From Reclinomonas americana ATCC 50394 (Eukaryota > Jakobida > Jakobea > Jakobida): a DNA stretch of 64,000 bases. Below are positions 1 through 10,523 of the stretch, piece after piece (the stretch's first letter is position 1; every line of letters begins with the position of its first letter). A program made the position numbers and the translations under genes. The notes under the pieces were generated by a model. It worked only from the letters and a program-made list of their open reading frames with translations. It ran no database searches and was not told where the DNA came from. Where the stretch lies: the NCBI GenBank assembly GCA_048213135.1, contig PS015134.1, positions 1 through 64,000 of the forward strand. The letters run 5' to 3'.

Positions 1-48
1 CGCGTCGCCTCCTCCACAGCTGCTGAGCCGGCCGCCAGCTCGGCTTGA
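1..48 (+). CDS. Possible C-terminal tail of an upstream gene (partial)
   Basis: The first 48 bases read as an open Ala/Ser-rich tail (RVASSTAAEPAASSA) ending in TGA at 46-48, with GC-rich codon use like the other genes here. The rest of the gene would lie before the window. So short a frame can occur by chance. Confidence 0.25.
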   Translation, partial: RVASSTAAEPAASSA

Positions 49-526
49 AGGTCCAGTGGACCGGCGAATTGCGGCGAGGGTGGTCGCAGGAAGCGTGTCT
101 CGCCCGCACTCATCTCTACTGTGTGAGATGAAAAATATGACCGTTGCGTGCCGCGGTGAATTTTCACTTCCGTATCTGCATGCTCGGATGGAGCGTCTTC
201 TGCTGCGATGTGTGATGAGAGAGCGTGGGGAAGCTGATGGGGAGGAAACGCGATGCTGGTGTGGCTGCGACGAATTTGGACCTTTTGGCCTCTTTTGGCG
301 AGTGATGTCCGGATCCGATATTGGCCAAGAAATAAGAGTCTATTAATGCAGCGAGCTCCGCTGCGTGCACACAGACAAGTTAAAGGCAAGCCACAGATCC
401 ATCGTTGCAACTTTCCTCGCGCCAACGAGCTTTGCGAAACGAAGCAGCAAGAGAGGCTCTATTTCTGGCCCTTTCCAGACATAAATAGTCGCAAAGTTGT
501 CCGTTCTATTCATTTTCCCTCAACAC
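49..526. other. Intergenic region upstream of the HAD-like gene
   Basis: No convincing coding exon is visible on either strand. Base composition is more even than in the genes. The right end carries a TATA-like element 40 bases before the start codon at 527. Confidence 0.5.
480..487 (+). promoter_or_regulatory. TATA-like element of the HAD-like gene
   Basis: The sequence CATAAATA lies 40 bases upstream of the ATG at 527. If it acts as a TATA box, the 5' UTR would be very short. Called from sequence and spacing only. Confidence 0.35.
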
Positions 527-1081
527 ATGAGCAAACGCAACAGCCCGAGGAAGTCCGATCAGCGCAAGAGTGACGCAGCCACTGCCACTGCAGCTGCAGC
601 CGGATCGAGCTCTGAGGATCGTCGTTTTGTGACCATCGGGTGTGACATTGGCGGTGTGGTTCGCGACAACGTCTCTGGGCAGCCGATTGTGGGCTCCGTG
701 GAGGCGCTTGCGGAGTTGCAGGCTGCCGGCCACACCGTGGTCTTCATCTCCAAGTGCAAGGCGGAGATGGCGGGTCGCAGCCGGGCGTGGCTGGCCGCCC
801 ACGGCTTGGACGTTTACCCGGTGCATTTCTGTCTCGAATACGCGGACAAGGTGGAGCTCGCTGCCAAGGTGGGCGCCACTGTCATGATCGACGACAAGGT
901 GCAGGTGCTGCAGCACTTCTCGGCTGAGGTGCGACGCGTCTGGCTCTGTGACGACGAGCAGAAGATCCGTGGAATGCAGAGACACACTCCGCACTTGCTG
1001 GAGGAGTTTGAGCATGTCCGAAGCTGGGCCGACATTCTCGCCTTGTTTGCAGCCGGTGCTGCCGCAGAAGAGGAGGAATAA
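527..1081 (+). CDS. HAD-superfamily-like protein, motif I second Asp replaced
   Basis: An intronless 184-residue protein. The ATG at 527 is the first Met in frame; the open frame reaches further upstream only through a TTG. Residues 1-35 are basic and Ala/Ser-rich and look disordered. The HAD-like core then shows motif I as CDIGGVVRD, a motif II region ending in Ser (VVFIS), a helical cap-like segment, and the acidic motif MIDD near residue 125. HAD phosphatases normally carry DxD in motif I; here the second Asp is Gly (D-I-G). The first Asp, the nucleophile position, is kept. The protein may be a weak, altered or non-catalytic hydrolase. It ends in a Glu run. The stop codon lies inside an AATAAA signal. 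No specific substrate can be assigned. Confidence 0.75.
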   Translation: MSKRNSPRKSDQRKSDAATATAAAAGSSSEDRRFVTIGCDIGGVVRDNVSGQPIVGSVEALAELQAAGHTVVFISKCKAEMAGRSRAWLAAHGLDVYPVHFCLEYADKVELAAKVGATVMIDDKVQVLQHFSAEVRRVWLCDDEQKIRGMQRHTPHLLEEFEHVRSWADILALFAAGAAAEEEE

Positions 1082-1082
1082 A
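1077..1082 (+). promoter_or_regulatory. AATAAA polyadenylation signal overlapping the stop codon
   Basis: AATAAA at 1077-1082 contains the TAA stop (1079-1081) of the HAD-like gene, in the context GAATAAAG. The same arrangement occurs at the end of the kelch gene (56954-56959). It implies a very short 3' UTR. Confidence 0.5.
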
Positions 1083-1530
1083 GTTGAAGTCATCAGTTGT
1101 TTGTACCCGTCATCACGCTATCGAGGGTGCTTGAAGAGTAGAGAAAAGTAGGGAAAAGTCCGGTCGGTCGGTGTGGCGAATTCGAACGAGCTCGATCGCG
1201 ACGTTGTGATCCTATAGTACCTCATGTTGCTGTGCATGCCATATGTTTCGCGGACTCGCTCGCGGTGGTGATAAGGCAGCATACGGTGCTGCTGCAGCAG
1301 CTTAGATCGTCTGACCGGAAGAATATCGATACCCAGTACAATATCTTCCGGATGCATTGCTGCATCAGATTCTCAGGAAACCACTCCACCTGCAATTGCA
1401 TGCTCACCGCAGCGGCAGCATGTTATCATCCAGTGACCACCTCCGTCTGCATCACCTGGCAGCCGGAGGAGGTCCGAACTTTTTGGTTTGTTTTTCGTCG
1501 ACTGGGAGTTATTCCGCGGTCATGACGGAT

Positions 1531-1538
1531 GATATAAG
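1531..1538 (+). promoter_or_regulatory. TATA-like element of the EGF-like gene
   Basis: GATATAAG lies about 100 bases before the ATG at 1636. The stretch between it and the ATG is pyrimidine-rich, as a 5' UTR could be. This is the only TATA-like candidate close to the gene. Confidence 0.35.
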
Positions 1539-1635
1539 CCGAGGGTGCTGCAAGCTGCTGCATTCACATCGCCCTCCAAGAGCCAAGAGAACCTCCTCCT
1601 CCTCTTCCCTCAATCCATCCACCCACTCTCTCACC

Positions 1636-2268
1636 ATGAAGATCATCATCGCCGTTGTGGCTTTCACCGCCCTCTTCGCCCTCGCCCTCGCCGCGCCTCC
1701 GGCCATTATCGGCGGCGGCAAGTGTTCCACCGACGCCAATTGTCTGGGTGGCAACTACCGTGACTCGGCCGGTGCGGCCGTCGACTCCAACGCCAAGTGT
1801 GTGTCGGGCAAGTGCCAGGCGACCGCCAGCGGCAACTGGGGCTCGCACTACCAGTGCCGCCAGGCTTCGCACACCGCTTGCCCCGCCGCCATTGGCACCC
1901 CGTGCACCCTGCAGTGGAGCGCCGTGTCGCCCAACAACGCCCCCGTCGCCAACGCCAACGGCGTCTGCAACGACTGCCCCAAGAACTGCTCTGGCCCCAG
2001 CAACGGCGACTGCAACCCCGACCTGACCTGCACCTGCAAGCCGGGCTGGACTGGTGCCGACTGCAGCGTGCCGGCTGAGATCCCGTGCAAGCTCGGCAAG
2101 GAGCAGGTGTGCGGCCTGTACGGCAACTGCGTCGGTGCTACGGCGTCGGTCGACGGCGTGTGCAAGTGCCACACCAACTGCCAGTGCGACGGCAACAACA
2201 TCTGCACCTGCAACAAGTGGGTGAACGACAACGGCATCGCCTGCACCAAGAAGGTCCCGGCCAACTAA
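1636..2268 (+). CDS. Secreted cysteine-rich EGF-like protein
   Basis: An intronless 210-residue protein. The ATG at 1636, in the context CACCATGAAG, starts a clear signal peptide (MKIIIAVVAFTALFALALAA), with cleavage likely after Ala 20. The mature part holds well over 20 cysteines. An N-terminal Cys-rich part (about residues 25-100) includes YQCRQASHTACPA. A central EGF/laminin-like module carries CTCKPGWTGADC (about residues 130-145). The C-terminal part reads CKCHTNCQCDGNNICTC. There is no transmembrane segment or GPI-type tail, so it should be released or held in the extracellular matrix. Lack of introns sets it apart from the neighbours. Function is unknown; adhesion or matrix protein is an inference from the EGF-like spacing. 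Confidence 0.85.
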   Translation: MKIIIAVVAFTALFALALAAPPAIIGGGKCSTDANCLGGNYRDSAGAAVDSNAKCVSGKCQATASGNWGSHYQCRQASHTACPAAIGTPCTLQWSAVSPNNAPVANANGVCNDCPKNCSGPSNGDCNPDLTCTCKPGWTGADCSVPAEIPCKLGKEQVCGLYGNCVGATASVDGVCKCHTNCQCDGNNICTCNKWVNDNGIACTKKVPAN

Positions 2269-3665
2269 GTTGTGAGCTCGTCAAACAGCGCGCTTTCCTT
2301 GTACAGCATGCAGTACTTGCATGTGTTAACTGCCCTCCTAATCCAAACAATAATGATGACGAGCTCGAGAGAATGTTTTGAAGATAATGAAAAACTCGTT
2401 GTCTGTCCTCTTGCAACTCAACAACTGTCTTGGTGGGGAAGGAAGATGAGGAGAGACAACGGAATTGAGGGGGCACTGCCTTGCAAAAGAGAAAGACGGA
2501 AAGTGAAACATCACAATACTGGGTGCGATACTGAATCCGAACCCGTCGGTCGTCGAGGTCTTTCACACTTGCTGGCTGAGTTGTTGACAGAATGGCAGAC
2601 AGGAATGCGTAAAAACAAACAAAACACTTCATCCACCACATTCCAATAATTCGATAAACGCCCACAAATCCCTTGCAATTGCCGACAATGACCATCTGTC
2701 TGCATTCAACGGTGGAACCCGCTGCATTGTCTGCGTGGTCTCTGTGCCAGTGGCCGTGGTTTCTCTCGCAGAAACGCAACAACAACAACAACAACAACAA
2801 CTTTACGGAAGGCACAAGCAACTTCGAACCGGTTCTCCCCACTTGTCGGCACATGCGCTGTTCTGACTTCTCCGCAGCAGTCATCAGGCAGCTGCGCTAC
2901 GATTCTTTTGCAAAGAAAAGCACACCGTTGCTGCTAGCGCTGTTGTTGCACGACTTGTTTGAAGCGCCGAGAGCAATCGTTCGATCACAAGGTGACCTGT
3001 CGCTGCCCTCAAGACTGGTGTTTGTGTTGATGTTTTGTGTATAGTTTGGCTTGGTCATCAAGACAGCTGCTGCTTGAATGAATCAAGCTTGGTGTGTGAG
3101 CAATGCATTGAACGTCGCGTCCCAAGACAAAAACACACTTTTTCCACACCAGACGATTGTGTGCGCAACTCCCGCTCTGCCACTCAGCAAGTAGAGAGGC
3201 NNNNNNNNNNNNNNNNNNNNNNNNNNNNNNNNNNNNNNNNNNNNNNNNNNNNNNNNNNNNNNNNNNNNNNNNNNNNNNNNNNNNNNNNNNNNNNNNNNNN
3301 NNNNNNNNNNNNNNNNNNNNNNNNNNNNNNNNNNNNNNNNNNNNNNNNNNNNNNNNNNNNNNNNNNNNNNNNNNNNNNNNNNNNNNNNNNNNNNNNNNNN
3401 NNNNNNNNNNNNNNNNNNNNNNNNNNNNNNNNNNNNNNNNNNNNNNNNNNNNNNNNNNNNNNNNNNNNNNNNNNNNNNNNNNNGGAATAGAGAGAGCGAG
3501 AGGAGTGTGCACAAGCGGAGGAAGCATACACACAAGTCGGTGTGAGACATCTGCCAACATCACTCACACTCTCACACTCTCTCACTGACTGTCTTGTGTG
3601 TGTCTCTCTCTCTGTGTGTGCGTGTGCAGACTTGAGTGACTGTGTGTGTTTGTGTGTGAGAAAGG
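2269..3665. other. Intergenic region with (CAA)n repeat and assembly gap
   Basis: No convincing exon is seen between the EGF-like stop and the RME-8 start. It holds a short (CAA)n run near 2776-2803, a 283-base gap (3201-3483) and GT/GA-rich sequence after the gap. The promoter of the RME-8 homologue should lie here, possibly partly inside the gap. Confidence 0.6.
3201..3483. other. Assembly gap (283 N)
   Basis: A run of N upstream of the RME-8 start. Its right flank is GA- and CA/GT-rich. Confidence 0.95.
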
Positions 3666-5482
3666 ATGGGTGACGCGACAGTTTCGCGGTATTTTGTGCA
3701 GCAAAAGAACATTCGCACACAGTGGCGAGTGTTGGTGTTGCGATTGGATGGGTGAGTGTGAGTGTGTGTGTGTGAGAGAGAGAGAGTGTGTGTGTGTGTG
3801 TGAAGAGAGAGTGCATAGAGTGATTTCTGTGCATGCATTGAGATTCTCCGATGGTGACTGTGACTGAGTGTGCCTTTCTTACTCACTCACTCACTCACTC
3901 ACTCACTCTCACACACTCTCACACACTCAGTCTCTCTCTCTCTCTCACACACACCCAGTCACTCACTCACTCACTCACTCACTCACTCATTCACTCACAC
4001 ACGCACACACACACACACACACTCACTCACTCACTCTCCCTTTCCCTCACTCACTCACTCAGTCTCTCCCTCCCTCCCTCACTCACTCACTCACTCACTC
4101 ACTCCCTTCCACTCACTCTCTCTCTCTCTCTCTCTCTCTCCCCGCTCACCTCCCATCTTCCTTACCATTCCTCGCATGCTTTCCCCCTTTCATTGTCTCC
4201 TCCTTTATTCACGACAATCCCTTCTCCACTCCAGCTACCTCTTCATCGACCCCTCCGACGGTTCCATGAAGCGCGACTGCAAGTACGCGCAGATCAAGCG
4301 CATTGAGCCGATTCGCGGCAAGGATCGCGACTTCAACCTCGACCATCGCTCCGTCGACAAGCACGTGATTAGCGATTTTCGACCGTACGTCCTCTGTCGC
4401 TGCTACCTGGTGACCAATTACGGGCAGCCGCAGCCATTCAATGTGTCAAAACTCAATAAGAATGGAACAGTTGCGTGGCGTGTTTTGGAGAGGGAGTGAA
4501 GTAGTGGGAGCCTGAAAACCTCACCCGTCCTGTTGCGTGCAGCAAACCGAGGTCATTCTGCGTGTGTATCCGGGCCACCTGGAAGAGGTGGAGAGCATGA
4601 CGCAGCGGCGCGTGCGCTGTGACGAGCTGATGGCGCTTCGCGGCTACGCGGTGTGCTCCGACAACCCGCAGCTGCTGATGATTGCCATGCCAGGTGGCCG
4701 CTATCGGCTGTACAGCTGCCCGGATCGTGATGGACTGGCGCGGTGAGTTTGGAGTTCTTTTTGATGAACACTGCGGCACACGATTACGGACACCAGAGTG
4801 GGAACAGACAGACGTAGTGTGTGGTGTTATTCTGCGTTCGTGTGCTTGTGTTCTCAGTGTCCTTCCTCTGCACGCGCTCTTGTGTCGTAATCTTGCACCG
4901 ATCTTTCTTCCTCTGACTCTCTTGCCTTGCTCTCTCTCTCTCCATCTCTCTCCCTCTCTTTCTATCCCTTCTCTCTCTCCCANNNNNNNNNNNNNNNNNN
5001 NNNNNNNNNNNNNNNNNNNNNNNNNNNNNNNNNNNNNNNNNNNNNNNNNNNNNNNNNNNNNNNNNNNNNNNNNNNNNNNNNNNNNNNNNNNNNNNNNNNN
5101 NNNNNNNNNNNNNNNNNNNNNNNNNNNNNNNNNNNNNNNNNNNNNNNNNNNNNNNNNNNNNNNNNNNNNNNNNNNNNNNNNNNNNNNNNNNNNNNNNNNN
5201 NNNNNNNNNNNNNNNNNNNNNNNNNNNNNNNNNNNNNNNNNNNNNNNNNNNNNNNNNNNNNNNNNNNNNNNNNNNNNNNNNNNNNNNNNNNNNNNNNNNN
5301 NNNNNNNNNNNNNNNNNNNNNNNNNNNNNNNNNNNNNNNNNNNNNNNNNNNNNNNNNNNNNNNNNNNNNNNNNNNNNNNNNNNNNNNNNNNNNNNNNNNN
5401 NNNNNNNNNNNNNNNNNNNNNNNNNNNNNNNNNNNNNNNNNNNNNNNNNCGCAATCTTGCCACTGCCTATTGTTCCCTCTTA

Positions 5483-5515
<33 letters not shown>

Positions 5516-7524
5516 TGTTTTCCCCTTCCCCTTCCTCCCCCCTCCCCCTTCTCCTCCCCCCTCCCCCTCCCCCTTCCCGCCTCACCCTCCCCACCTCCTC
5601 CCTCCCCCTTCCCCCCTCCCCCCTTTCCCTTTTCCCCCTTCCCACCTTCCCCCTCCCAGGTTCTTGGCCGACACCTACGTCAACCGCCTCGGCACCAAAG
5701 TCCGCGATCTCCCCCCGGAGCCCGCACAGCAACTCCTGGCCAAATGCAGCAAGCAACGCACTGTGGACTTGCGTCCAATCCACCGCTGGCACGCCGTGAA
5801 GCTGTGCGCGCCGCGGAATCCGCGTGAGTCGCCGAACGCAGGTCCCGCTGGTGCCCCCAAGCCGCGACCCCTCTCCACCCTGGCCACTGGCCTGTGCGAG
5901 TCCGACGGACAGACCGACGTCGCGCTCTCGGTGCACTCGTACGACGACATCTACTGCATTGTGCGACCGCCAACCGACCCCACGGTGCTGATTATCCAGT
6001 ACACCAACGACTACACGCACCGCTACGCGTGCGAGCAGCGTGAGGAGGTGGTGTCGTCGCTCATTGCCATGTGCGATCGGTCGGGGAGGCGCAGCTGGGT
6101 GCGCGCGTCGATGGTGCCCGCGGGTGCCGCTCTGCTGCCACTCCAACTGACGTCGCACGAGCTGCTGTCGGATCTGGAAGAGTATCTGGTGAAGCAACTG
6201 ACGTTATCGTCGACCAAGGGACCGCAGGAGTGGAGGTGGGTGTTGGGAGGTTGGTGGGAGAGGAAAGCGCGTGGTATGCTCATCGACACCGTGTGTACAC
6301 ACAGACGTGCGGCTGACGAATTCAACGCGTCGTGCAACGTCGGTGCGTGTGTCACCAAGGACAAGAAGGCCTTCATGTTGGTGCTGGATTTGCTGTCGCG
6401 AGCCATGAGCGACAAGGACCCCGAGGTGCTCACCGCGCTTCTCAATTGTGTGGAGAGGTTCCTGGGTTCCAAGGGTGAGTGCTGAGGGCAGAGTATAGAG
6501 GGAGGGAGGGGAGGTCATTGAGAAAAGACAGGATAGGGTGAAGTTTAATGACGGCAACGCGTTTCGTAGGCGATAATGAGAAGTCACTCGTTTTCATTGT
6601 TTTTCTCGAACCGCGCCCTCTTCATTGTTATCTATTCTCAATTCCTCTCCTCCACAGCTTGCTTCACCGCTGTTCCACAACTGCAATCGGCATTCTCGGT
6701 TGTCTACCAATTGGTCACCACCTCGATGGACCAGGAAGTCGTGTATGCGGCCACGCGAGTGCTTCGCCAGGCTGCCGAGCAGGCGTTTGAGACGGACAAG
6801 ACTCGCTACGAGCAGGCCAACAAGCAGGTAAATAGACGTGTGTCAGTTTTCCTGGCACGCCAACCGCGTGGCACTCAATCAGCGCGACGCAGGCTATTTT
6901 CGACGAGAGCTCAGTCAACACGCTCATCGACCAGGCCTTCCGTCGGCTTGAGAATCAGCAGGTTCTGAGCGCCACCGGCATTTTCCAGCTGCTGTCGTCG
7001 CTGCTGCACTGGAACTACGGCTCGACGCCGAACAATGTGCTGCAGTCGGCTCTGCGTGCGCTGCAAACACGATGGGTTGCGTCTTTACTGGAGCTGGCAC
7101 TTGTTCCTTGTATTTCCTCTCACTGTTTTTTTGGTGCTCCGCGCAGTTGCAACTTGTGGAGCTGTCGCTCTCACCTGCTCTGGGCATTGCCGAGAACGCC
7201 GCGTGCCTGGTGAAGGTGCGCAGCGAGAGTTGTAGGTTTCGAAGTTGTTGATTCTTATCTATTGTGGCATGCAGTCGCTGTTGTCGCTGGTTCGTCGCGA
7301 CNNNNNNNNNNNNNNNNNNNNNNNNNNNNNNNNNNNNNNNNNNNNNNNNNNNNNNNNNNNNNNNNNNNNNNNNNNNNNNNNNNNNNNNNNNNNNNNNNNN
7401 NNNNNNNNNNNNNNNNNNNNNNNNNNNNNNNNNNNNNNNNNNNNNNNNNNNNNNNNNNNNNNNNNNNNNNNNNNNNNNNNNNNNNNNNNNNNNNNNNNNN
7501 NNNNNNNNNNNACGCAATTAGTCG

Positions 7525-7567
<43 letters not shown>

Positions 7568-10491
7568 TCTGTTTGTTTTCGTCTCTCTCACTCTCTCTGT
7601 CTCTGTTCTGTCTCTCTCTCTCTCTCTCTTTGTCTGTCTGTCTTGTCTCTCTCTCTCTCGCTCACTCACTCACACCACTCTCAAAACACACACGCTGCAT
7701 GTCGCTGAAGACTGCCTGCTTATTCTTGCACTTTTCCTTGGAGAGCGTCAGCGTCCAATCGTTCTTTTTCCTTGAAACGCCTCCCTCAGTGCTCTCGCTT
7801 GCGCTGTGCCTCTATTACCCTTCCCCCAGTTTCTCCTTCTCCTGCCTCCTCTGTTGGTCTACTCTTTGTATCTCATTATCCATTTCTGCACATCCTTCTT
7901 CTCTCCTCGTCCCTTGCATCATTCCTTCGTTTCCCCTTATCGTCGTCATCCAATCTTTCGTTCTCTTTCAACTCCCTGTTCACCCTTTCCCTTCAATCTT
8001 GTGTTCCCCACTTGTCATCTCCCCATATCCTTACCCTTATCATTTCCCCCCTCATCTCCCCTTCTCCTTCTCCTTTCCCTCCCTTTGTGTTCTCCTCATA
8101 TATCCGACTTCTCATCCTCTTCCCTTCCCCTTACGCTCCCCTCACCTCCGTCATTCCCTTTACCTTTGCCTGTCCTTCCCCTCCTTCCCGTCACTCCCCC
8201 TTCTCCCCCCTTCTCCCCCCTCACTCCCCCCTTCTCCCCCCTCCCTTCCCCTTCCGCTTCCCTTTCCCTCCCCTTTCCCTCCCCTTCCCCTCCCCTTCTC
8301 CTTCCCTTCTCCTTCCCATTCCCCTCACCTCTCCCTTTCCCTTGTCGCAGCGCCCCAAGCCTCTGGCGCAAACGTGGCCCGCGCATGGGCGACGCCGGTC
8401 CGCCACTCCCCCTCGAGCTCAAGTGGCAGAATATGTTCGAGCACGTGAGTGACGACCACCAGCGTGGCGAAGTGATTTGGAATGACCAGACGCGTGCCGA
8501 GTTCCGTCACGCGTTGCTCACCGAGTATGCCGCGTTCCGCGAAGACCTGGTTTGCGCTCCCCGCATGATGATTAGCTCCTGTACGTTGCTCCTCACTCCC
8601 CGCTCCCCGGCAGGCCAAATTCCCGGGCTCGGTGGTGGAGTGGAACTCGGACGAATTCACGGTGCGCTACGAGAGTCTGGATAACGAGCTGCGAGTCGGC
8701 GGTTTCTACCTCGGCAACTACCTGCGCGAGGTGGAACGCATGGGCTTTGGCAAGGAGAGCGAGGTCGACGATCCCATGGCCTTCCTGGACGACCTGCATC
8801 ACCGCCTGCTGTTTGACACTCGCCCGGAGACGCAAATGCTCTGCCTGAAGACCATGGTCATTGTGTACACGATGTACCGGCAGAAAGTCGGCGTGTACCC
8901 CTTTATCAATCACTTGTGTCAGGCACTGGTCAAGTTGCGTCACCACTGCCACACACACACACACACACATATCTTTGCTTGCTTTGTGTGCTGATGGGGG
9001 AAAGTACACTGTACAGCTGGGAGTACTTGCCGGCCAAGATCCAGCTGCTCACCTTCCTGCAGCAGTCGTTCTCCAGCGAGCAGAACGTGAAGCTGTTTGT
9101 CGACAATGGCGGTGTCGATTTTTGCATCTCGGTGCTGCCGCTGGTGCACTCGCTGCCGCCACCATCGCCCGACGGCGTGGTCTCTGAACGTTGCGACCTC
9201 GATCAATGCTCTCACAGTCTCTTTGGGTGGCTGCTCACCATTGTGTCGCGCGCGTGTGGTTGTTTGTCGCAGACACGGAGTTGGTGATTCTGGTGTTGCG
9301 TTTGCTCATTCGCGCCGCCTCGTTCCACCCGAGCCTCGACGAGGACGGCAATGTGCTGGTGCCGCTGCCCCGTGTCAAGCGACTCCTCAGCTCGGAACGC
9401 CTGCTGCCACACATTGCGCAGTTGCTATTCACCACCAACGACACGGTGCTGTCGCTGGTATCGCAGCTGCTGGAGACACTGATTGAGCACAATCACGAGA
9501 TTGGTGCGAGTGAGAGTCACGCGCGCTGTGTCTGATCTCTCTCTCACCCGCTGACGCATCTCTGTCTCTTTCACGTGACAGGGCATCGTCTGTACCGCAC
9601 TGGCATCTTCTTCTTCCCGTTCCTGCACGACGGCAAGCGATTCGCTGCCGTCGCACCGATCCTCTACGCAGCCCACATGGTGCAGAAGCGTGTGCCGCCG
9701 GTGGCCCTGGAAGAGATCATGCCGTACAATCTGGTGCGCTTGCTGGAGGAGAGTGGAGCGGCTACATTTGTGGCCAGTTTCCAGTCCGACATGGAGAGTC
9801 CGTCGCTCATCTGGAACCAGGTGAGAGCGCGGGCGCTTGTTGTTTCATGCTGAGAAAACAGCATGATCTGACATTGTCTCTCTTTCCTCTCTCACGTCGC
9901 AGACCATGCGACAGTCGTTGGTGGCGCACATGCGCGCGCACTTGGCGCCCTTTTATCACCAGCTGTCGGCGGCTCCGGGCACCAGCGTCTACAGCCTGTC
10001 GACCAGCTTCACGCGCATGGAATACGGCCATCTCACGCAGGAGCCGCGCTGCGGCAAGTACTTTTTGCGGTATCTGTTGGACCAGAGCCGCTGGCCCGCC
10101 GGCTTCCAGATCGCTCCCGTGTCCGAATTCCTGGCCGAGGCCACGGATCTGATGCAGCAGCTCATTGTGATTCACGCGCAAAGCAATGTCGATATTTTCA
10201 TGCTGATCGACGCCATTAACATTGTGTGGCCGCGGTATGCGGAGGATGCCGCCGTGCGCAACTTTGCGTACTTTGCGCCGTTGATTCCGTGCATGGCGGT
10301 GAGTGAAGGATAGAGGGAGGAAGAGGGAGAAGGGATTGGGGCCTCATCTTTCTCCTCTTCGATTTCCCCTTTTCTCTCCCGCTCTTCGCTGACACTTTCT
10401 CCTTGTTTGACTGTCTCGATTCCTCATCATTCTTCTCTCTCTGCTGTCTCTTCTTCTTCTTCCTCTTCTTCTTCCTCTTTTTGTTCGTCTC

Positions 10492-10523
<32 letters not shown>

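Noticed and set aside
3851-4306. Long open frames of SLTHSLTHS-type sequence
   Set aside because: They are translations of CT/CA microsatellite in the first RME-8 intron. Exon 2 begins at 4235 in the frame set by homology.
7573-8452. Overlapping long Pro/Leu/Ser-rich open frames
   Set aside because: Polypyrimidine-rich intron between RME-8 exons. Only the part from about 8350 (RPRMGDAGPPLPLELKWQNM) fits the protein.
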